This document shows positions 1 to 8,811 of a DNA stretch of 64,000 nt, piece by piece. Under the pieces are notes generated by a model. That model did not search any database. It saw nothing but the letters and a program-made list of their open reading frames with translations, and was not told where the DNA came from. Numbering within the stretch: the stretch's first letter is position 1; the number at the start of each line of letters is the position of its first letter. Origin of the DNA: Bacteroidales bacterium (GTDB lineage: Bacteria > Bacteroidota > Bacteroidia > Bacteroidales > JAGOPY01); NCBI GenBank assembly GCA_017991835.1, contig JAGOPY010000010.1:1-64000 (forward strand), written 5' to 3'. The position numbers and the translations under genes were made by a program.

Positions 1-2
1 TT

Positions 3-95
3 GATATTTCGGAATTACCCGCGGGGATTTATTTTGTTGCAATTATGGATGAAGGCAAAAGGGTTACGTCAGGCAAGATGGTTGTAACGCGATAG
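3..95 (+). CDS. 3' end of a T9SS cargo protein (sorting domain only)
   Basis: Reading from base 3 gives about 30 codons to a TAG at 93-95. The residues DISELPAGIYFVAI, then a basic turn and a hydrophobic last strand ending MVVTR, match the end of a type A T9SS C-terminal sorting domain. The rest of the gene lies left of the window, so the passenger protein is unknown. In this family the domain directs export across the outer membrane and is usually cleaved during surface anchoring. Confidence 0.75.
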   Translation, partial: DISELPAGIYFVAIMDEGKRVTSGKMVVTR

Positions 96-97
96 AA

Positions 98-175
98 CCC
101 CTCCCTTCTCCTTCCCTTGATCCCCTCCCGTGCCGGCAGAGTGCAATAAATCAGGGTTACCAGGGGAGGGGAGTA
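98..175. repeat. C/G-rich inverted repeat in the gap before the IS fragment
   Basis: CCCCTCCC at 122-129 is matched by GGGGAGGG at 163-170. Further CCCTCCC-like stretches lie on the left and a related run, AGGGGATTAAGGGGAGGGG, occurs near 45551. It could form a weak hairpin behind the preceding gene. It has no T run, so I do not call it a terminator. Confidence 0.45.
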
Positions 176-182
176 TTATAGT

Positions 183-608
183 GTGCCTAAATTGGCGATC
201 AGCCAGCGGGCTGGTGTGTCACGTAACAGCGTAAAGAGCTATATCCGGCAGTTTATTGCCATGGATCGAACGCTGGAAGAACTTTTGAGCCTGAAAGATG
301 CAGACCTGGAGAAGTTATTTTTATCCAGGCAGTTCAAAGAACCGGAACAACGATATGTGGAACTGGCGCTGCGATTTCCGGATATTGATAAGGCGTTGAA
401 GAAGAAAGGCAATACACTTTATCGCCTCTGGCAGGAGTATCTGAAAGAGCATCCGGATGGATTTAAGCACACCCAGTTTAATAAGTATTACCGGCAATGG
501 TCGGCCAGGACCAATTCCACAATGCACATTGAACACAAAGTAGGCGATAAGATGTACGTGGATTATGCAGGCGAAAAGCTGCAGATCGTCGATCCTGCTA
601 CTGATTGG
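183..608 (+). pseudogene. istA: IS21-family transposase IstA, N-terminal fragment
   Basis: From a GTG at 183 about 142 residues resemble the N-terminal half of IstA. There is a helix-turn-helix-like start (SQRAGVSRNSVKSYIR), then the linker and the stretch MHIEHKVGDKMYVDYAGEK that precedes the first catalytic Asp of the DDE core. Similarity ends near base 608, where the frame runs into unrelated sorting-domain sequence. IstA is normally about 500 residues and is followed by the ATPase IstB. Neither the rest of the core nor istB is here, so this is a dead remnant of an insertion. Confidence 0.8.
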
Positions 609-1030
609 ATTCACATCTTGTTCAGGGATATCCGGCCGAATGGATTCTTGAATAGAGATGCAGAGATATTCAAGTATTTGGGGAAAAAGGGGGTGCAACA
701 AATATTCCTAGGAATACAGAAACCTTTGATGTAAATGTTTCAAACTTATCTTCTGGCCTCTATCTTTTGGTCATAAGAGAAGGACAAAAAATGAAATATC
801 CAAATCCTGGTATTGATTATTGCAATATTAAATCCTCAATGGATGAATTACAAATCCAAATCTTTAATTCCTCCGGAGTATTATATAGTTCATCCGGATT
901 GCAAGAAGGAAATAATTTAATCCATACTGTTTCATGGCCGACTGGAATTTATCTTTATAGAATATATAATTCCAGGCAACAGTTAATTCAGACAGGGAAG
1001 TGGATAAGAACATTCTGTAAAAAGACCTAA
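609..1030 (+). pseudogene. debris of two T9SS sorting domains, frameshifted
   Basis: Directly after the istA fragment the same frame reads DIRPNGF..NRDAEIFKYLGKKG, the start of a sorting domain. Its continuation (NTETFDVNVSNLSSGLYLLV) is in the +2 frame and overlaps the end of the first. That second frame then begins another sorting domain (YPNPGIDYCNIKSS... to GIYLYRIYNSRQQLIQTG) and stops at 1030. The region is therefore two eroded tandem domains separated by a frameshift, joined to transposase sequence. No complete passenger domain is present. Confidence 0.65.
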
Positions 1031-1098
1031 TTTTAAAATCTGTCCAGTATATTGTTCCTTTTACAGACTTATTATATTTGCTGAATAATCAACCTATT

Positions 1099-2130
1099 AT
1101 GTTAAGATTAATCGCTTTGCTTACGCTGGTAGTACTTTCTCAGGATTTATATTGCCAGTCGGCCCAGGATGTCAATAAAGATAAGGAACGCTATGCTTTC
1201 GGACAAATCTATACCGGGTTCAGGTATGGATTTAAGGATACTTACAAGCCGCAGGCGGCATTTGAATTCAACCAGGGGATCATCGGCTATTTCCACCAGC
1301 TTGCGCCGAATGTAAGCGGAAAGATCATGTTTGACGTAACCCGCACGACAAACATAATCAGCATAAAGGATTCGTCGGGACAGTCGATGACCGTCACCTA
1401 TTTTGAAGGGAGCAAATACACGGCATACCTGAAAATGGCGGAGATTAAGTGGGATATCAATGATTATATTGCTTTGCGTGCCGGCCAGCTTTTGAACACA
1501 CAGTACCTCACGTTTCAGGATCCTTTCTGGGGCTACAGGTACATCGATGTGACTTTCCAGGAGAGATACCGCCTCGGTCAGCCGGCCGATTTCGGGGCAC
1601 AGTTGGATGTAAAGGTAAAAGACAAATTCCTGAACCAGTTTTCGGTGGTCAACGGGGAAGGCCCATTCCGCCACCAGGATCTCAACGGGCAATTCATCTT
1701 TTCAAACAATATCCAGTATACTCCGGTCAAAAATCTTACCCTGAAGCTTTATGCCGATTATGGCCCCGCCGTCGATACAGGCGCCTCCTATGGTGATAAG
1801 TGGGTCATATCGGGTTTTGCAGGCTATAAAACGACAAAATTCCGATTCGGGGGAGAATATGATTTTGTGAATAACTATGGATGGATAAATGGGAAGGATT
1901 ACAGCGGTTTTTCCGTTTTCGGAGGATGGAATTTCACCGGAAAGTTCGATTTACTGGCCCGGTGGGACCATCTGAAGATCAACACCGCGGGAGTAGAAGA
2001 TATTCTGAATTATTATATTGCAGGGATTCAATATGAACCGGCCAGGATGTTCACGACCTCTGTTAATTTCCGCTACCAGTCATTGGAAGACCTTCCCTCC
2101 ATCTATGCCAGCTTTGGATTGAAATTCTGA
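1099..2130 (+). CDS. Porin-like outer membrane beta-barrel protein
   Basis: About 343 residues. The start is the ATG at 1099, which puts a signal peptide (MLRLIALLTLVVLSQDLYCQS) at the very N-terminus; an upstream TTG at 1078 would add seven residues before it. After the signal the protein alternates aromatic and polar residues in short strands and ends in Phe (ASFGLKF), as expected for a C-terminal beta signal. Segments such as LRAGQLLNTQYLTFQDPFWGY resemble OprO/OprP-type porins. The substrate cannot be told from sequence. It stands alone, convergent with the downstream symporter gene. Confidence 0.65.
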   Translation: MLRLIALLTLVVLSQDLYCQSAQDVNKDKERYAFGQIYTGFRYGFKDTYKPQAAFEFNQGIIGYFHQLAPNVSGKIMFDVTRTTNIISIKDSSGQSMTVTYFEGSKYTAYLKMAEIKWDINDYIALRAGQLLNTQYLTFQDPFWGYRYIDVTFQERYRLGQPADFGAQLDVKVKDKFLNQFSVVNGEGPFRHQDLNGQFIFSNNIQYTPVKNLTLKLYADYGPAVDTGASYGDKWVISGFAGYKTTKFRFGGEYDFVNNYGWINGKDYSGFSVFGGWNFTGKFDLLARWDHLKINTAGVEDILNYYIAGIQYEPARMFTTSVNFRYQSLEDLPSIYASFGLKF

Positions 2131-2149
2131 CACTCCGGCAGATACCGGC

Positions 2150-2230
2150 TACCGACCGCCCACTGCCCACTGCCTACTGCCTACTGCCGACCGCCGACTG
2201 CCTACTGCCGACTGCCGACTGCCGACTGCC
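2150..2230. repeat. Heptamer tandem array (CTGCCGA/CTGCCTA)
   Basis: Roughly ten imperfect copies of a 7 bp unit, CTGCCGA or CTGCCTA, lie between the porin and symporter genes. The array runs into the symporter reading frame and encodes its odd last residues (a repeated SAVGSRQ). It is one of a class of 7-8 bp arrays seen throughout this window. Confidence 0.85.
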
Positions 2231-3649
2231 CGCCCAGCTCACCAAAGGCGGCACGGCAAGCGAAACGCCCATCCCGATCGTGCCCGCTTCCGGCGCCCCG
2301 AATCCGGCGATTGAAAGGCCAATGCAGGTACCCAGGCCGAGGAGCATCGAGGCAAAAGCGGCAAGGCGTGTCGTCCTTTTCCAGAACAATCCCCAGATAA
2401 ACGGGCCCAGGAATGCGGAGCCGATTGCTCCCCACGACATGGCCAGGATGGTCACGATGGTCGACGGTTTGATCAGGGCCAGGATGACCGACAGAAGTAC
2501 AAAGAATAGATTTGCTCCGCGCATCAGGTTAGTAAGCTGTTTATCGGTCACATTCCGGTTGATGAACCCTGCGTAAAAATCTTTGCAGAATGAGGAACTG
2601 GAGATCAGGACCAGCGCAGCCAGTGTCGACATCGAAGCAGCCAGGATGATGAGCAGGATGATGATCGACAAAGATTCTGGTATGACCCTCGCAAGCAACT
2701 CCGGCATCAGTGCATCGAAAACCGGTTTCCCTTCGGCAGTAAAAGCGGCCGGCGATGTTTCGGGGGCCAGGAAAATCCGCGTGGTAGAACCGAGGAAATA
2801 GGCAATACCCCCGATCAGCAGGGCGAAAATGGTCGAGGCGATCATGCCGGTACGGATCGCTTTCCGGTCTTTGATCGCATAGAACTTCTGCATGAGCTGG
2901 GGCATGGCAAAAGGCGCCACGCTTGTCAGCAGGATCAGCGAAAGCAGCGGCCACCATCCCGGGGGGCCTACCGTAGCTGTCAGCCCGGGATCGATCGATT
3001 GCAGCTTTTCGGTGATCGCAGCCAGGCCTCCTCCGGCATTAAGAGTATAGCCGAACAAAACCAGTACTCCCGTCGTCATGATGATCCCGAATACAGTATC
3101 CATCATCGCCATCGACTTATATCCTCCCAGAACAATGTAAATAGCTGTAAAAACGCCCATGAACAGCACGGCATGCCAGTATTGCAAGCCTTCGAACGAG
3201 GAGGCGAAAAGATAGGAGAGGCCGATGAAAACGGCCGCAGAGTAGGGGATCAGGAAAATGAAGATGGCTATTGAGGCAATCAGTTTCAACGCCGGACTTC
3301 CATATCTTTTTTCAAGATATTCACTGAGGGTATGAACCCCCATTTCAACCGACATTTTTTTAACTCTCCAGCCCAGCAGCGCCCAAACGGCCAGAACTCC
3401 TATCAATCCGTTCAAAACACCTATCCAGATTCCCGAATAGCCGAATCCCCATCCGATTTTTCCCGCAAAACCAATAAACACGACGGCTGAAAAATAGGTG
3501 GCCCCGTATGAAAAGGCGCTCATGATCGCCCCCACCTTTCCTCCCCCGAGGAAGAAATCGTTGAAGGACCGCGTTTTTCTCAATCCGTAAATCCCTACAA
3601 TTATAATAACGAGGGCATAAATAGCCAGAACAATAATTTTTACCACCAT
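2174..3649 (-). CDS. Sodium:solute symporter (SLC5/SSS family)
   Basis: 491 residues with about 13 hydrophobic segments. The start ([22 protein letters not shown]) and the [12 protein letters not shown] stretch after the first helix are typical of the SSS family, which imports sugars, amino acids or carboxylates with Na+. The specificity is not readable. The last 17 or so residues (repeated SAVGSRQ) are encoded by the heptamer array and are probably not part of the ancestral protein, so the original stop seems to have been lost. No partner gene is adjacent. Confidence 0.85.
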   Translation of the reverse strand: MVVKIIVLAIYALVIIIVGIYGLRKTRSFNDFFLGGGKVGAIMSAFSYGATYFSAVVFIGFAGKIGWGFGYSGIWIGVLNGLIGVLAVWALLGWRVKKMSVEMGVHTLSEYLEKRYGSPALKLIASIAIFIFLIPYSAAVFIGLSYLFASSFEGLQYWHAVLFMGVFTAIYIVLGGYKSMAMMDTVFGIIMTTGVLVLFGYTLNAGGGLAAITEKLQSIDPGLTATVGPPGWWPLLSLILLTSVAPFAMPQLMQKFYAIKDRKAIRTGMIASTIFALLIGGIAYFLGSTTRIFLAPETSPAAFTAEGKPVFDALMPELLARVIPESLSIIILLIILAASMSTLAALVLISSSSFCKDFYAGFINRNVTDKQLTNLMRGANLFFVLLSVILALIKPSTIVTILAMSWGAIGSAFLGPFIWGLFWKRTTRLAAFASMLLGLGTCIGLSIAGFGAPEAGTIGMGVSLAVPPLVSWAGSRQSAVGSRQSAVGSRQ

Positions 3650-3708
3650 ACACGAAGATATTTCAAATACCGGGGCAAGTTAGCAAAAACCCGGCAGATG
3701 AGGCAGGA

Positions 3709-6700
3709 TTATTTCCTGTTTCCGCCAACGGTGATCGTAACGCCGACCGGGATGCTCAGGTTCGAGCCCTCCTGCATGTTCAACTGCTCGATTTCCAGGT
3801 CGGAATTGCCGAAAACCGACGGATAATAGCTGCCCATTAGGATTTCGGGAATGATGACTTCCGTTCCGGGCCCCGGGACCACGCCATCGCTCCAGTTCGA
3901 TACGTTAGTCCATTCATTGGTATAACCCAGCCAGCAGCCCGGGGGCATGATGTGCACATCATAATCCTCGGTTTCGCCGTAGCTATATCCTGCACAGGGA
4001 TCCAGTCCGGTAGTGCTCCATACCTCTCTGACCCTTAGCCTCAGTATCCCCTGGATAGCTGCTCCGGGAACTGTAAATGTCATCGTGCCAGTAGCGGGCG
4101 TTGGCGACATATTCGTCAGCTCGCCCAGTTTCTCGGAAGATTCAAAAGTTCCGTTCCGGTTATAATCGATCCAGGCGGCCATGTTGTTCCCCGAACCGTA
4201 GGTTCCCGGGCTAAGGGTTAGCTGGTAAGTACTTCCGGGGACTAAATGAGTCGTTTCGTCCTGGTAATAATTATAATAAGGCGAAGAAGAGGCCCCGGTA
4301 GCTTTCGATAGCGTTCCCATGGAAACCAGGCTGATATAATCGCCATATCCTGAACCAGAAGAATAAGAAGGGGTGCAATAATTGAGCATGATGCTCCGGT
4401 AGCCGGGAGGATCGGTGACAAGCGGCACCTGTGTGCCTGTCGCCCCGCTGAAAGTAACTTCTGTGCACTCTGCATCGAGCTCATTGCCCGGCCCGGCAGA
4501 AGCTGAAATATCATAGACGATCCAGAAATAATCGGTCCCTTCGGTCAGTGCCCGGTTTCCGGTTACAGTAACGACGCTGGCCGGTGCTACACTGCCGAAA
4601 AGGTTTGTTGTTGAAAACGCCGGCAGATCGGTGTAATAAACCTTTATCGCGGAAATATCATCCAAATCGGTACATTCCTGGGTGGCGACCTTGATGCCCG
4701 TCACGGTAAGGGGTAAAGGCGATCCATCGGTCGTGATCTCAAGCCGGATGATTTCGCAATTGACTGTACCGGGCGGAACAGGGCTGGTTACAGGCTGTGT
4801 GCAGGTGAGCGAAACCAGCGACATCCGGTTTATTTCCCTCTGACCGTCAGGATCGGTGATTGCTGGGACCCGGGTCAGGGCAGGATTATCGCCCAGGGCC
4901 ATACCGGTGCACTCCGCGTCGAGAAAATGACCCATAAGCGCATCTTCAGCCAGGTCGTATGCCAGCCAGAAATAATTGAAACCGCCGTTGAGAGGCTGAT
5001 TCCCGGTCACCGTGATCGATCCGGCAGAAACTACGCCCGTACCGAAAAGTGTTGCCGTCCCGAATGATCCGTTATTACCGGTATAATAAACTGCCAGACT
5101 TTCAACATCTTCCAGGTTGGTCGTCCCATTCATGTTGAATGTCAGACTAAGGAGGTTGAACGGATTTACGGAGCCTGACATCAGGATTTTTACGCCGAGC
5201 GCCTCCATATCCTGCTGACCGGGGGCCACTTCCGTGAGGTTACCATGGAAAGCCTGGCCGGAAACATAAACCATCTCAGCATTGGTTACGAACACTGTAT
5301 CGATATACGGCATACAATTGAATGCCGTAACGGTCACAATCAGCGTATCTTCCGTATTGATTTGTCCAAATTCCACCAATGCAGTGCCCCCCGAAACATA
5401 ACCGGTCCCCAGGAGCTCAAAGTCGCGGGAAACGGCCACCCTGGCTCCTTCCTGGTCGCATAAAACCGTAATCTCGTCAGAACCGACGGGCAAATCTGCC
5501 GGATGATCAACCGCCATTGTTACCGGGGCTGCTGTGCGCACCATCAGCGAAGGATCGCCGAAAATGGTCCAGGTGTCGGTCATATCTGCACCTGCCGAAC
5601 CGTAAACGTCGTTCATGCCCATGCAACCGTTCATGCAGATGCCGCCGAAAGTCCGCTTGATATTCGAGGGGAAATTCTCAACCAGGATATCCACCATTTC
5701 ATCCTGCCCCTGCATAGGCGGGTTCCAGCTCTGGTTGATGGTCGACATGATGGTGGCCACAGCGCCGGAGGGCTGGTTGTTGTAGGTTGCCCTGAGCCAG
5801 GCTTCGGCAAAACAGGTGATGCCTGCAAAGTTTCCATTCACGCACGCCACGGAAAGGATAAAGGGCAGTTTGTTGGTATTTGTCAGGCTGGTGATATTGG
5901 TATTACTGAAACCTGTCGTGCTCCAGGAAGTGTTGCTGCCATGCCCGGTGTAGGAAATGATCCCGGTGCCCGTATTGATCTCACTGGCAACCATTGTTGC
6001 TGTCGGATTCCCTGCGGCATCCTGTCCCCCCTGGCTGCCATCATAAAGTTCGGCACCATAGGTATAGGTGAATCCCATGTAATCCGTCCGGATATTCCGT
6101 TGGTGCTGCCAGTCGTATTCCCCGTCATCCCCGGGGCCCTCCGCCGACGCAATGCCCATGGCCCGCTCAAAAAAGCCCGGCGAAAGGTCCGGCTGTTTCT
6201 CATAATTCAAGGTGCGCTGAACCTGTGTTTGAACGTGGGCGTTGGTTTCAGCAGAAAATCGTCCGACAAAAATGTCGGGATAATGATCACTGCCGACGAT
6301 GTAGCCGTAGTCGTTGTCTGATGGTCCTGCCGTGGTGGATGAAACCGGGACCTGGGCCGCGTCGCCGACCAGCAGCAGGTATGTCAGCCCATTGGTGTTG
6401 TAATAGTTGGCCACATATGATTTTATTGCCGCTGCCGTTGTCCCGACACTACTGACATTGACCAACTCGGTTGGGATCCCGGACATATTTTTCCAGTCGA
6501 CAAAAGGCTGCATATCAGCCATGAATGATCCGTAGCAAATGATCAGCATGTTCCCGTCTTCCTCAAGCGGGGTATATCTCGAGGCCGTCCGGTATTCCTT
6601 GTAATTCAGCAACTTCCGCTGGTAAATTTCCTCAAAGCTTCTTACCGTCTTATCGTCCTCCCGTCTTAAAACATAAGGATTCTCCCCGTCTTCACCTGCC

Positions 6701-7347
6701 GAGGCAATATCCAGAACCAGTCGTGTGTATACCCGCAACACATTCGACACCGGATTATAGCGGAAAGGATAGGCCACGACCACCTGGGCCCTGACATCCC
6801 TGATTATATGCGGAGTGCGCAATTCGGCGGCAACACCCGGGAAAAAGGCGTCGGTGCGGTACTCCCTTCCGTATGTATAAGGGACGTCATCGGGGTTGAT
6901 ATCCCGGGTGAGATTTCCTTTTGAAGGGATTACCAGGATATTTTGAAAGTCAATGTAATCCGCCTCCACGACGGTGACAGTCATCCGGTCGAGGTCGGGG
7001 ATGGCCAGGGGGATGCTCAATTTCCCCAGGTCAGGGGCGCCTTCGATGAGAAGCGGAGTGGTGTTTTCAGCAGAGACGACAACTTCCTTGCCACCTTCAT
7101 TATCCCTGATTATTTCTTTCAGGAATCCTTCGGTGATTATTTCGATACGGTTCGTCGTAATATCCGAAGACACCAGTTTGATCCGGGATTCCATTGGTGT
7201 GTCGGAGGTAATGCCGGTCCAGACAACTGGATTATCCTGGCGACTTTGTGAATAAGTTATCTTGAAAATTAGAAGGATGAAAATAAGGATGGTGGTGTTT
7301 CTGAGCAATTTAGGCGTAAAGATCATTTTAATGGATGTTAAAATCAT
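3709..7347 (-). CDS. Gingipain-like C25 cysteine peptidase, secreted
   Basis: 1212 residues. An N-terminal hydrophobic signal (about residues 17-33) is followed by a propeptide-like region to about 255 and then the C25 catalytic domain. The expected dyad is present: His469 in SYTGHGSN and Cys502 in SVACVNGNF. Two beta-sandwich repeats follow (about 700-960) and a GEVED-type domain (about 990-1130, YCTPSYSSGSGYGDYIS... with DYNRNGTFE). The end (SNWSDGVVPGPGTEVIIP... to GGNRK) is a strand-rich segment that usually precedes a sorting domain, but no YPNP-type T9SS domain follows. Either the gene is 3'-truncated or another anchor is used. Likely acts at the cell surface or outside. Confidence 0.85.
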   Translation of the reverse strand: MILTSIKMIFTPKLLRNTTILIFILLIFKITYSQSRQDNPVVWTGITSDTPMESRIKLVSSDITTNRIEIITEGFLKEIIRDNEGGKEVVVSAENTTPLLIEGAPDLGKLSIPLAIPDLDRMTVTVVEADYIDFQNILVIPSKGNLTRDINPDDVPYTYGREYRTDAFFPGVAAELRTPHIIRDVRAQVVVAYPFRYNPVSNVLRVYTRLVLDIASAGEDGENPYVLRREDDKTVRSFEEIYQRKLLNYKEYRTASRYTPLEEDGNMLIICYGSFMADMQPFVDWKNMSGIPTELVNVSSVGTTAAAIKSYVANYYNTNGLTYLLLVGDAAQVPVSSTTAGPSDNDYGYIVGSDHYPDIFVGRFSAETNAHVQTQVQRTLNYEKQPDLSPGFFERAMGIASAEGPGDDGEYDWQHQRNIRTDYMGFTYTYGAELYDGSQGGQDAAGNPTATMVASEINTGTGIISYTGHGSNTSWSTTGFSNTNITSLTNTNKLPFILSVACVNGNFAGITCFAEAWLRATYNNQPSGAVATIMSTINQSWNPPMQGQDEMVDILVENFPSNIKRTFGGICMNGCMGMNDVYGSAGADMTDTWTIFGDPSLMVRTAAPVTMAVDHPADLPVGSDEITVLCDQEGARVAVSRDFELLGTGYVSGGTALVEFGQINTEDTLIVTVTAFNCMPYIDTVFVTNAEMVYVSGQAFHGNLTEVAPGQQDMEALGVKILMSGSVNPFNLLSLTFNMNGTTNLEDVESLAVYYTGNNGSFGTATLFGTGVVSAGSITVTGNQPLNGGFNYFWLAYDLAEDALMGHFLDAECTGMALGDNPALTRVPAITDPDGQREINRMSLVSLTCTQPVTSPVPPGTVNCEIIRLEITTDGSPLPLTVTGIKVATQECTDLDDISAIKVYYTDLPAFSTTNLFGSVAPASVVTVTGNRALTEGTDYFWIVYDISASAGPGNELDAECTEVTFSGATGTQVPLVTDPPGYRSIMLNYCTPSYSSGSGYGDYISLVSMGTLSKATGASSSPYYNYYQDETTHLVPGSTYQLTLSPGTYGSGNNMAAWIDYNRNGTFESSEKLGELTNMSPTPATGTMTFTVPGAAIQGILRLRVREVWSTTGLDPCAGYSYGETEDYDVHIMPPGCWLGYTNEWTNVSNWSDGVVPGPGTEVIIPEILMGSYYPSVFGNSDLEIEQLNMQEGSNLSIPVGVTITVGGNRK

Positions 7348-7389
7348 CCGCTAAAGATAAGCACAAATCCCGCAATTAAAACTCAAAAC

Positions 7390-8718
7390 TCAAATCCCAG
7401 CACTGTTTTGCGTTCCTCTTTTAGGCATAACAATGATGAAGAAAAGGCCGATGATAAAGAAAATAGCGATGGCTACCACACTGGCCCTCATATTACCGGT
7501 TATGGCCTCAATAAGTCCGAAACTGAAAGTTCCGCCTGCCGAAGCCATCTTTTCCATTACATCGAAGAAGCTGAAAAAAGAGGTGTGGTCAGTCGTTTCC
7601 GGGAGCATCTTGGAATATGTTGACCGGGCCAGCGCTTGTGTTCCACCCATAACGATCCCGATAAAGAATGCTGCTGTTATGAATCCGATAGCATCTGTAA
7701 TAAAGTAAGCACCGGAGCAGATCAGGATCCAGGTTATCAGGGCGATGATGAGTGCTTTCAGGTTGCCGATCTTCCCGGATAGCCTGGCAAAGAACCAGGC
7801 CCCGCCCATACCGATCAGCTGGATCAGCAGCAGTGTGGGGATCATGATCTCGTCGCCGAGGTTCACCTCTTTTTTCCCGAAAGAGGCGGCCATATACATC
7901 ACCGACAGCAAGCCCATCATGAAAAAGAAATAACTGACCAGGTAAAGGGTCAGTTTCTTTGATTTTCGTACCTGGTAATAAACAGTCCGAAGTTCTTTGT
8001 ACCCATTCAGAATGACATTTTCTTTCCCCTGTCGTTTTTTGAAGACATACTTGGGAAGCCTTGAAAAAGTAATTTGCGAAAAGCCTATCCACCAGATACC
8101 TACAGTCAGGAAAGCCAGGCGGAACTGCAGGTCGCTGCCGGCCGGGATATTGAACCAGGAAGGTTTCTGAATGACGACGAGTTGCATCAGTAAAAGCACG
8201 ACGCCTCCCAGGTAGCCCATGGAATAGCCCCGGGCGCTGATCTTGTCATGATCTTCCGGCTTTGCTATAACCGGAAGAAAAGAGTTGTAGAAAACAATAC
8301 TGCCGGCATATCCCCAGGTGCCAAAGAAAAAGGCGATGATCCCGAGTTCAATGTTGTCGCCGGTAAAGAAAAACAGCATGGAACAGCCCAGCGCGCCGAT
8401 CCAGGTGTACACCTGCATGAAAGCTTTTCGACGTCCGGTATAATCCGCTATCGACGAGAGTAATGGCGACAGCAGCGCCACCATCAGAAAAGCCGCTCCG
8501 ATCGTCCATGAATAAAGGACCGTATTGATGACTTCAGCTCCGAAAAAGCTGACCGTATAGCTCCCGCCGTTCCTGGTGATGGCATCGTAGTACAAGGGGA
8601 AAATGGCGGTAGTGATGGTCAGCTGGAATACCGAATTGGCCCAGTCGTACATCACCCAGCCTCGGATGACTTTCTTATCACCCTGGACGATTGGCCTGAT
8701 ATCTTTTAGCTTGATCAT
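7390..8718 (-). CDS. MFS transporter, UMF1 family
   Basis: 442 residues, 12 predicted membrane helices. The N-terminus has the family hallmark WVMYDWANSVFQ and the loop DYTGRRKAFM after helix 2-3 is the MFS motif A equivalent. UMF1 proteins (related to yeast Atg22) are thought to export small metabolites such as amino acids, but the bacterial substrates are not established. It lies just upstream of the C25 peptidase gene on the same strand (42 bp gap) and is separated from the propeller operon by a strong terminator. Confidence 0.85.
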   Translation of the reverse strand: MIKLKDIRPIVQGDKKVIRGWVMYDWANSVFQLTITTAIFPLYYDAITRNGGSYTVSFFGAEVINTVLYSWTIGAAFLMVALLSPLLSSIADYTGRRKAFMQVYTWIGALGCSMLFFFTGDNIELGIIAFFFGTWGYAGSIVFYNSFLPVIAKPEDHDKISARGYSMGYLGGVVLLLMQLVVIQKPSWFNIPAGSDLQFRLAFLTVGIWWIGFSQITFSRLPKYVFKKRQGKENVILNGYKELRTVYYQVRKSKKLTLYLVSYFFFMMGLLSVMYMAASFGKKEVNLGDEIMIPTLLLIQLIGMGGAWFFARLSGKIGNLKALIIALITWILICSGAYFITDAIGFITAAFFIGIVMGGTQALARSTYSKMLPETTDHTSFFSFFDVMEKMASAGGTFSFGLIEAITGNMRASVVAIAIFFIIGLFFIIVMPKRGTQNSAGI

Positions 8719-8744
8719 GGACGGGGATTTTGAGGTGAAGGTAA

Positions 8745-8784
8745 AAAAAATCGCAGGTCTGACAATTCAGCCTGCGATTTTTTT
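8745..8784 (-). terminator. Intrinsic terminator after the propeller operon
   Basis: Read on the minus strand: AAATCGCAGG, a 13-base loop, CCTGCGATTT and then an unbroken T run. On the plus strand the arms are TCGCAGG at 8751-8757 and CCTGCGA at 8771-8777, flanked by A and T runs. It lies 28 bp after the stop of the minus-strand operon that starts at 12039. Confidence 0.85.
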
Positions 8785-8811
8785 AATATGATAATCAATA
8801 AGATATGATTC

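Noticed and set aside
5503-6321. Open frame of 272 codons on the plus strand opposite the C25 gene
   Set aside because: It mirrors the peptidase gene, is His/Cys/Arg-rich and has no recognisable domain; a shadow frame.
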